A stretch of 64,000 nucleotides of DNA from contig REDL01000082.1 of NCBI GenBank assembly GCA_007693505.1, positions 1-64,000 of the forward strand. Direction: 5' to 3'. Positions 58,103-64,000 of the stretch are shown piece after piece. A program made the position numbers and the translations under genes. Origin of the DNA: Desulfovibrionales bacterium (GTDB lineage: Bacteria; Desulfobacterota; Desulfovibrionia; Desulfovibrionales; Desulfonatronaceae). Numbering within the stretch: the stretch's first letter is position 1; the number at the start of each line of letters is the position of its first letter. The notes under the pieces are model-generated. The model was not told the origin of the DNA. It made no database searches and saw nothing but the letters and a program-made list of their open reading frames with translations.

Positions 58103-59283
58103 AGGAGATATACCTGGACAACAACGCAACGACCATGGTCGCCCCGGAAGTCCTGGAGACCATGTTGCCTTTTCTGCGGGATTCATACGGAAACGCCTCC
58201 AGCATGCATGGCTTCGGCGGCAAGGTCGGCGCGTTTATCAGTCAGGCTCGCGAACAGACGGCGCAGTGCCTGGGCTGCTCTCCGGACGAAATCATCTTCA
58301 CCTCCTGCGGCACGGAGAGCGACAATACAGCCATTTTTTCAGCTGTCCGCTCCCAGCCGGAAAAACGGCATGTCGTGACCACCCGGGTGGAGCACCCGGC
58401 AGTTTTGAACGTCGCCAGCCACCTTGAAATCGCCGGCTATGAAGTCACCCATCTTAAAGTGGATGAACAGGGACGATTGGACCTGCAGGAACTGGAGGAC
58501 AGCTTGCGCCCGGACACGGCGCTGGTTTCCGTAATGCATGCCAACAACGAAAACGGGATCATTTTCCCTCTGGAATCCATCTCCGAGATCGTGAAAGACC
58601 GGGGCATTCTCCTGCACACCGATGCGGTCCAGACCGTGGGCAAGCTGCCCATCGACCTACAGAAATTGGCCGTGGACTTCCTGGCCCTTTCCGCCCATAA
58701 AGTCCACGGCCCCAAAGGTGTGGGAGCACTCTATATCCGTCGCGGAGTGCCGTTTCGTCCCTTCATGCTCGGTGGACACCAGGAAAAAGGACGTCGGGCT
58801 GGAACGGAAAACGTGGCTGGGATCGTGGCCCTGGGCAAGGCCATGGAAATGGCCGCAATCGGCATCCACGAGAAGAACAGCCGAGTCCGGACGCTGCGTG
58901 ACCGACTTGAACAAGGTATCCTGGACGCGATTCCAGACGTCCGCCGCAACGGAGACCCGGAAAACCGGCTACCGAATACCACCAGTCTGGCCTTCAAGTT
59001 CATCGAGGGGGAGTCCATCCTGTTGATGTTGGACCAGCACGGCATTTGCGCCAGTTCCGGATCAGCCTGTACCTCCGGGAGCCTGGAACCTTCCCACGTT
59101 CTCCGGGCCATGGGCGTACCGTTCACCTACGCCCATGGCTCCATCCGGTTCAGCCTAAGCCGCTACACCACGGACGCGGAAATTGATCTGGTCCTGCAGG
59201 AACTGCCCGGAATCGTCTCCAGACTCCGGGCCATGTCACCCTTCACCGCAACCAGCAAGGCCACCGGGGACTGTGCCTGCTGA
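58099..59283 (+). CDS. nifS: cysteine desulfurase NifS
   Basis: 394 residues: YLDNNATTMVAPEVLETMLP, TSCGTESDNTAIFS, VEHPAVLN, VSVMHANNENGIIFPLESIS, HTDAVQTVGKLP, and the PLP lysine in LSAHKVHGPKGVG. The active Cys loop ASSGSACTSGSLEPSHVLRA is of the NifS/short-loop type. It removes sulfur from cysteine as persulfide for NifU. It starts four bases inside the nifU stop. The C-terminal tail ends in Cys-Ala-Cys, which is uncommon. cysE follows after 18 bases. Confidence 0.97.
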   Translation: MKEIYLDNNATTMVAPEVLETMLPFLRDSYGNASSMHGFGGKVGAFISQAREQTAQCLGCSPDEIIFTSCGTESDNTAIFSAVRSQPEKRHVVTTRVEHPAVLNVASHLEIAGYEVTHLKVDEQGRLDLQELEDSLRPDTALVSVMHANNENGIIFPLESISEIVKDRGILLHTDAVQTVGKLPIDLQKLAVDFLALSAHKVHGPKGVGALYIRRGVPFRPFMLGGHQEKGRRAGTENVAGIVALGKAMEMAAIGIHEKNSRVRTLRDRLEQGILDAIPDVRRNGDPENRLPNTTSLAFKFIEGESILLMLDQHGICASSGSACTSGSLEPSHVLRAMGVPFTYAHGSIRFSLSRYTTDAEIDLVLQELPGIVSRLRAMSPFTATSKATGDCAC

Positions 59284-59301
59284 GCCCTCTTAAGGATGCT
59301 C

Positions 59302-60240
59302 ATGAGCTCGCCTGAAATGCTTGAACTCAACATCGCCCCGCTCAAAGAGGTGGTCCGCCGCCTCTGCGAGCCGGACGCCTGCAAGGACGTCTGTCGGGCG
59401 CCGGTCCATGACCAGCCTATGCCATCGGTTTCGGCAATCACGGAAATCGTGGACCGCCTGCGGGCAGTCCTTTTTCCCGGATACTTTGGCGACTCCGAGG
59501 TCACCCCGGAGTCGCTGAACTACCACATCGGAGCCGGTTTGGACCGGGTCTACCGGTTGGCCACGGAACAAATCCGGCGCGGTTACTGTTTCCTTTGCCG
59601 GGTCAATGAAGAAGAGGATTGCGGAGACTGCCACGACGTCGCCGTGGATTTGGCCACCAAGTTCATCACCACCCTGCCCAAAATTCGCGGGTTACTGGCC
59701 ACAGACGTTCAGGCCGCCCTGGCCGGAGATCCCGCGGCCAAAACGCCGGGAGAGATCATCTTCAGCTACCCCAGCATCCAGGCTTTGACCCACTACCGCA
59801 TCGCCCATGAACTCTACCACCTGGGCGTGGACATGATCCCCCGGATCATCTGCGAGATGGCCCATTCCAACACAGGTATCGATATCCATCCCGGTGCGGA
59901 AATCGGCACTCATTTCTTCATCGACCACGGCACGGGTACGGTCATCGGCGAAACCAGCATCATCGGTAACAATGTCCGACTTTACCAAGGAGTAACCCTG
60001 GGAGCCAAGTCCTTTCCCAAAGACGCCAACGGACAAATCATTAAAGGGTTGCCTCGTCACCCGGTCCTGGAGGACGATGTGATCATCTACTCCGGCGCAA
60101 CCATCCTGGGTCGAGTGACCATCGGCAAGGGCTCGGTTATCGGCGGCAACGTCTGGGTCACGGAAAGCGTCCCCCCAGGCTCCCGCCTGATCCAGCAACG
60201 TCCCAGCTCGCAGTTGTTTAGCGGTGGCGAGGGTATTTGA
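59302..60240 (+). CDS. cysE: serine O-acetyltransferase
   Basis: About 312 residues. The C-terminal half has the left-handed-helix hexapeptide repeats: GIDIHPGAEIGTHFFIDHGT, GTVIGETSIIGNNVRLYQGV, TLGAKSFPKD, HPVLEDDVIIYSGATILGRV. The catalytic His/Asp (DHGTG) are present. The N-terminus is long, as in EpsC-type enzymes, and contains Cys clusters (CEPDACKDVC and CFLCRVNEEEDCGDC) that could sense redox or bind metal. It makes O-acetylserine for cysteine synthesis, thus feeding NifS. The ATG at 59302 has AAGGA five bases before it; one at 59296 is too close to it. Confidence 0.94.
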   Translation: MSSPEMLELNIAPLKEVVRRLCEPDACKDVCRAPVHDQPMPSVSAITEIVDRLRAVLFPGYFGDSEVTPESLNYHIGAGLDRVYRLATEQIRRGYCFLCRVNEEEDCGDCHDVAVDLATKFITTLPKIRGLLATDVQAALAGDPAAKTPGEIIFSYPSIQALTHYRIAHELYHLGVDMIPRIICEMAHSNTGIDIHPGAEIGTHFFIDHGTGTVIGETSIIGNNVRLYQGVTLGAKSFPKDANGQIIKGLPRHPVLEDDVIIYSGATILGRVTIGKGSVIGGNVWVTESVPPGSRLIQQRPSSQLFSGGEGI

Positions 60241-60381
60241 GTGCTGCGTGCTGAGACAGTAAGCTGGAAATCTTCACCGCGTTACGTTTCAATGTGCGGA
60301 TTGGTATTTATGGAACCACGATGTCGGCAATATGCCTTTTTCGATGCCAGGGCCATTGCCGTGCTTTGATTGGAGGAAAGA

Positions 60382-60891
60382 ATGCCGCTTTACGAATTCT
60401 ACTGCAAGGATTGCCATACTATCTATAACTTCTTTTCTCCGCGGATCAACACGGAGAAGCGGCCAGACTGCCCCAAGTGCGGACGAAACGAGCTGGAACG
60501 ACAGGTTTCGGTATTCGCCATTTCCAAGAATCGCCCGGAGTCCGAGGACGGTGGAGACGGCATGGACGGGATGCCGGACCTTTCCGGTCTGGATGAGGCC
60601 AAGCTGGAGCGGGCCATGGCCATGATGGCCCACGAGGCCGAGGGCATGAACGAGGACGATCCCCGGCAGGCGGCCCAATTGATGCGCAAGCTCTGCGACG
60701 TAACGGGCATGAACTTTGGGGAGGGGATGGAAGAGGCACTGGCCAGAATGGAAGCCGGAGACGACCCCGAGCAGATTGAGGCGGAAATGGGCGACATGTT
60801 CGAGAACATGGACTTCAGCCCCACCAGCGCCAAAAAACTGCGCCGGGCCCTGCGCGCACCAGCCCGGGACGAGACCATCTACGATATGTGA
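60382..60891 (+). CDS. FmdB-type zinc ribbon protein
   Basis: 169 residues. The N-terminal FmdB ribbon reads MPLYEFYCKDCHTIYNFFSP and CPKCGRNELERQVSVFAI, with two CxxC pairs for Zn. It is followed by an unusually long acidic, Met-rich helix region (MPDLSGLDEAKLERAMAMMA, MGDMFENMDF) ending at a basic stretch. FmdB proteins were suggested as regulators of formamidase or amidase genes; the long tail here is of unknown role. GGAGG lies five bases before the ATG. The frame opens four codons earlier at a TTG. Confidence 0.85.
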   Translation: MPLYEFYCKDCHTIYNFFSPRINTEKRPDCPKCGRNELERQVSVFAISKNRPESEDGGDGMDGMPDLSGLDEAKLERAMAMMAHEAEGMNEDDPRQAAQLMRKLCDVTGMNFGEGMEEALARMEAGDDPEQIEAEMGDMFENMDFSPTSAKKLRRALRAPARDETIYDM

Positions 60892-61021
60892 GCCCCCCGT
60901 TCAGCATTGCGCGGTTCCATGTCCAAAACCAAATCGCAACAAAACCCAGAGTCTTCACCAATACAATCGGTTTCAACCACGGGAACGAACAAAATCCATC
61001 GCGGATGTTCATTCAGTTTTT

Positions 61022-61834
61022 TCAAGGCATCGACAAATCCAATGCCGAACTCTTGAACCTGATCGGTTTTCCCGGTGCAAGTCCCAGCACTGCGGCGGCA
61101 CTGCCCTGGTTGACTGCCAGTTCCCAAAATCCCTGGCTCCCTACCAGAATGCCGACTCCATTTACCGGGATTTCCGCGTAGGTCCGTACCGGGGTCAGCG
61201 ACTGGAGCAACGGCATCCTCATTTCGATCCAGCCCAACCCCGCAACAGGCCAAAGCCGTTCCGGCAAATTGAGCAGGCAATTGCCGAAGCGATCCACATG
61301 CAGGACACGGGCTGTGACCTGCGCACCCTCCCATTTCGGCGCGGCCCAATCCTGACGGACGAGATCCTCCGGGGCCAGAGGCCGGCCCAACGCTTCCGGT
61401 TTTTTCCCGAGAGCCAAACGGGCTGCGGTTGGAGCCAGAATGTCCCGGCCGTGAAAGGTCGCGGCAACCCCTTCAGCCCCCCCCTGCAAGGCCAGCTCCC
61501 AGGCTCGCACCTCGCGCCCGGTTTCGATGACCAAACCAGCTAAACCGTTATCCGGCCCCAGATAGAAACGGCCGGAGCACTGGATGATCACCAACCGACG
61601 CTCGGTCCCCACACCTGGATCCACCACCCCCAACAGTACACCATCTTTTGGGATGTAGGGCCAGCTGGCAGCCAAAAAAAACGCCCCCTGCATGATGTCA
61701 AAGGGTCGAACCTGATGCGTGATGTCCACGATCACGGCCTCAGGGGCCATCCCGGCCAGAACAACTTTCATCTGCCCGACATACGCATCCTCCAGCCCAA
61801 AATCCGTCAGCAAGGCGATGACTGGTCTATGCAC
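61022..61834 (-). CDS. SAM hydroxide adenosyltransferase family protein (DUF62)
   Basis: About 270 residues: PVIALLTDFGLEDAYVGQMK, VDITHQVRPFDIMQGAFFLA, GVVDPGVGTERRLVII, YLGPDNGLAGLV, FHGRDILAPTAARLALG, and VLHVDRFGNCLLNLP with the Asp-x-x-Gly-Asn that closes the SAM pocket. The family hydrolyses S-adenosylmethionine to adenosine and methionine using hydroxide; its fluorinase and chlorinase relatives need a specific loop that I do not see here. The GTG at 61834 follows AGGAG by seven bases and puts the conserved TDFG near the start; the frame opens further upstream. Confidence 0.9.
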   Translation of the reverse strand: MHRPVIALLTDFGLEDAYVGQMKVVLAGMAPEAVIVDITHQVRPFDIMQGAFFLAASWPYIPKDGVLLGVVDPGVGTERRLVIIQCSGRFYLGPDNGLAGLVIETGREVRAWELALQGGAEGVAATFHGRDILAPTAARLALGKKPEALGRPLAPEDLVRQDWAAPKWEGAQVTARVLHVDRFGNCLLNLPERLWPVAGLGWIEMRMPLLQSLTPVRTYAEIPVNGVGILVGSQGFWELAVNQGSAAAVLGLAPGKPIRFKSSALDLSMP

Positions 61835-62027
61835 ATCCACTCTCCTGTTCATGATGCATGAAATGTAACCGGTCAGCTTGATTCGATTCCATGTCTTGCC
61901 CAAAAATGCGCCGAGCAGTTCCTGCTTATTTCTTGCAAACCTTCAGCCTGCACGTCACTGATCACGCATCAAGGCCAACTGAGGATGGCGTTGTGACGAT
62001 CACCCTATCGGTTTAGGTATCAACACC

Positions 62028-63548
62028 CTACATGCTGCTCCCATTGCTCCCAGCGTGACCCCGAAAGTCGCTCTCCCGCGACTCTGAAGCCAGGGCTTTC
62101 CAGATATTGTAGCACATGAGCAACAACACGAAATTGAAGGGCAAGGCCGCGGTGATGGCCATCCGCTGCAAGGCCGCCAGGCCTCCGGATACGAGCAGGA
62201 TCGCGGCCACGGAGGACTGGGTGATCCCCCAGACGATTTTCTTGGCCAGGGGCGGGTTGGGCGAGCCGTTGCTGGTCATGATCCCCAGCACAAAGGTAGC
62301 TGAATCCGCGGAGGTGACGAAAAAGACGATCAGCAGCAAGATGGCGGCATTGGAGAGAATCAAAGCCCCGGGGAAATGATCGAAGACCAGAAAGAGGCCC
62401 GTGGAGACATCCTGCTGCACCATGGCACCGATACCCGCTCCCTGTTCCAGTTCCAGAAACAAGGAGGCCCCGCCGAACACGCTGAACCAGGCAAAGGTTA
62501 ACAGGGTCGGCACCAGCAGGGCTCCGCTGATGAACTCCCGGATGGTCCGTCCCCGAGATATGCGGGCCACGAAAATGCCCACAAACGGCGACCAGGCAAT
62601 CCACCACGCCCAGTAAAACAGTGTCCAGTTCTTGTACCATTCCTGACCCAAAAATGGATTCACCGCCAAGCTCATTTCCAGCATGTTGCCGATATAGCCA
62701 CCGATAGTGTCCGTGAACACGTTGAGCATGTAGGACGTCGGCCCGGCAACCAGCATGAACAGGAGCAGGACAAAGGCCAGGAAAATATTCATCTTGCTCA
62801 GCGTCTGAATACCTTTGTCCAGTCCAACCGTGGCGGAAATCATGAACAGCATTGTGGTGCCGAGGATGATCAGTAACGTGACCATGGTGGAGGATGGCAG
62901 GCCGTACAAATGTTCAAGGCCGCTGTTGATCTGGATCGCACCGAGCCCCAGGGAGGTGGCAATGCCAAAGATGGTGGCGAACACGGCCAGGATGTCGATA
63001 AAATGGCCCATGGGTCCGTAGATGCGGTTGCCGAGCATGGGATAAAAGCAGGAACTGATCAGCGGCGGCATGCCGCGGCGGAAGGAAAAATAGGCAATGC
63101 CCAGGCTCATCACGATATAAATTGCCCAGGGGTGCAACCCCCAATGGAAATAGCTGTAGCGCATGGCAAAGGTGGCGGCCTCGCCGGTTTCCGGCGAAAT
63201 GAACTCCGGCGGGTCCATGTAGTGGCTGAGAGGTTCAGCCACACCCCAAAAAATCAGCCCAATGCCCATCCCGGCGGCGAACAGCATGCTGAACCAGCCA
63301 AAATAGGTATATACCGGCTTTTCATGATCCCGACCCAGCTTGATGTCGCCATACCGGCTGAGCGCAAGAACCACGCAAAATACCAGGAAGAAAAAGCCGG
63401 AAAGCATGTAGGCCCAGCCAAAATGCGCAATGATTGCCCCATGCAACCGGGCAGAACCTCTATCCAGCAGGTCGGCATCGACCACCCCGGCAAGGACGAA
63501 CACGGCAACGATGAGTAGGGAAATGCAAAAAACCCTGTTTTGAAACAT
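62028..63548 (-). CDS. BCCT-family betaine/carnitine/choline transporter
   Basis: 506 residues with twelve membrane segments. Family motifs are MGIGLIFWGVAEPLSHYMDP, the Trp-rich segment WTLFYWAWWIAWSPFVGIFV and ARISRGRTIREF, and AVFATIFGIATSLGLGAIQI. The GMGIG motif (with Met/Ile in place of Asp or Gly variants) is the kind found in Na+-coupled betaine carriers. It imports a quaternary ammonium compatible solute, probably glycine betaine, driven by Na+ or H+. The C-terminal tail is short, so osmosensing through a long tail is unlikely. It lies 27 bases after the stress protein on the same strand and probably shares its transcript. Confidence 0.93.
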   Translation of the reverse strand: MFQNRVFCISLLIVAVFVLAGVVDADLLDRGSARLHGAIIAHFGWAYMLSGFFFLVFCVVLALSRYGDIKLGRDHEKPVYTYFGWFSMLFAAGMGIGLIFWGVAEPLSHYMDPPEFISPETGEAATFAMRYSYFHWGLHPWAIYIVMSLGIAYFSFRRGMPPLISSCFYPMLGNRIYGPMGHFIDILAVFATIFGIATSLGLGAIQINSGLEHLYGLPSSTMVTLLIILGTTMLFMISATVGLDKGIQTLSKMNIFLAFVLLLFMLVAGPTSYMLNVFTDTIGGYIGNMLEMSLAVNPFLGQEWYKNWTLFYWAWWIAWSPFVGIFVARISRGRTIREFISGALLVPTLLTFAWFSVFGGASLFLELEQGAGIGAMVQQDVSTGLFLVFDHFPGALILSNAAILLLIVFFVTSADSATFVLGIMTSNGSPNPPLAKKIVWGITQSSVAAILLVSGGLAALQRMAITAALPFNFVLLLMCYNIWKALASESRESDFRGHAGSNGSSM

Positions 63549-63575
63549 GGCAATATCCCCAACTTCCTTGGTTGA

Positions 63576-64000
63576 TCACGGAATCAGCAGCACAGAGCTG
63601 GATACTCCGGAAGTGACCCGTGAGCAGGTTGAGCCCAGCAGCTTGGACGGAAACGGCTCATTCAGACGTCCCAAGACCACCAGATCGGCCTGGATCTGCT
63701 CGACGACGTCAATAATGTGTCTGGCCGGAGAACCGATGCGGGACATCAGGGCAATGTCCTGAAAATCGACCTTGAATTTTGCGTTCAGCTCACTGAGCAT
63801 CCTATCAGCATGCTCCCTGCGAAGCTGCTCCGTATCCGGGTCAGCGGCACGCTCCCCCACGTGCAGGATTGTCAGTTTGGAAACGTACCGGCCCAGCATG
63901 CGCACATACAGCCAAGCCCGGCTGGCTGCTTGCCGAAAATCCGTGGCAAAAACGAGATGGCGCACCTTTTCGGTACGAACCAGTTCCGGGCGGAGCTTGT
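63576..64000 (-). CDS. universal stress protein, C-terminal domain (5' end outside window)
   Basis: The visible 141 codons stay open to the window edge. The part ELVRTEKVRHLVFATDF begins a UspA domain, then ASRAWLYVRMLGRYVSKLTI, LHVGERAADPD, and ADLVVLGRLNEPFPSKLLGS, the ATP loop with G-x9-G(S/T) character, ending VLLIP. A GTG at 63965 could start a single-domain protein, but the in-frame upstream residues look like the linker after a first domain, as in the tandem protein at 38576. It is upstream of the BCCT gene. Confidence 0.82.
   Translation of the reverse strand, partial: KLRPELVRTEKVRHLVFATDFRQAASRAWLYVRMLGRYVSKLTILHVGERAADPDTEQLRREHADRMLSELNAKFKVDFQDIALMSRIGSPARHIIDVVEQIQADLVVLGRLNEPFPSKLLGSTCSRVTSGVSSSVLLIP

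Overview
The window reads as chromosome of a GC-rich, anaerobic deltaproteobacterium, most likely a sulfate reducer of the Desulfovibrionales. This is an inference from a flavoredoxin-type flavin reductase, NiFe-hydrogenase maturation genes (hypC, hypD, hypE), Rnf-type electron-transfer subunits, NifU/NifS and a PEP-CTERM surface protein. A BCCT osmolyte carrier would suit a saline or alkaline habitat. No rRNA, tRNA or CRISPR array was recognised.

Layout. Positions 1-3534 are AT-rich: the end of a very acidic Asp-Thr repeat protein, a small methyltransferase and a TPR/GT41 (O-GlcNAc-transferase-like) glycosyltransferase. From 3541 the DNA turns GC-rich: a Bax-inhibitor-like membrane protein, an AMMECR1-like/toroid protein, a PEP-CTERM protein behind a candidate sigma-54 promoter, a SPOR protein with a DeaD helicase, then a cupin, sfsA and a GH57 amylase-type enzyme. 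Positions 14736-20884 hold a branched-chain ABC transporter operon with a phenylacetate-CoA-ligase-like gene (paaK-livF-[PIN toxin/antitoxin]-livG-[broken glycosyltransferase]-livM-livH), preceded by apgM, ddl and an HD-domain gene. Positions 23819-29039 hold hypC-hypD and hypE, split by about 2.9 kb of toxin-antitoxin genes and wrecks. Positions 29250-35588 hold a second, complete operon (paaK-livF-[antitoxin/broken toxin]-livG-livM-livH-livK). Then come a P-type cation ATPase with a two-domain universal stress protein, flavoredoxin, a RelE-like/UvrD/ankyrin helicase with a DUF554 membrane gene, an rnfD-rnfG-rnfE trio, rel, a SWIM/SNF2 helicase, an unknown kinase-like gene with mscS and a YkgJ-type protein, an anti-sigma-like ATPase, a trypsin-like protease, nifU-nifS-cysE, an FmdB-type zinc ribbon protein, a SAM hydroxide adenosyltransferase-type protein, a BCCT transporter and the end of another stress protein.

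Most notable signals. (1) Two nearly identical 132-bp miniature inverted-repeat elements, with 7-8 bp target duplications, each sit inside the first codons of a toxin-antitoxin gene, and each happens to supply an in-frame substitute start. (2) Two paralogous paaK-liv operons each carry a toxin-antitoxin module at the same livF/livG junction. (3) In four modules the toxin is broken while the antitoxin reads intact, which looks like cycles of module capture followed by toxin loss. (4) The first liv operon looks divergent: an altered ATP-loop in its ligase, an altered ABC signature in LivG and no binding protein. (5) The RelE-UvrD-ankyrin fusion and the rnfDGE trio without rnfA, rnfB or rnfC are uncommon arrangements worth testing.

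All functional calls come from reading motifs by eye; no database search was possible.
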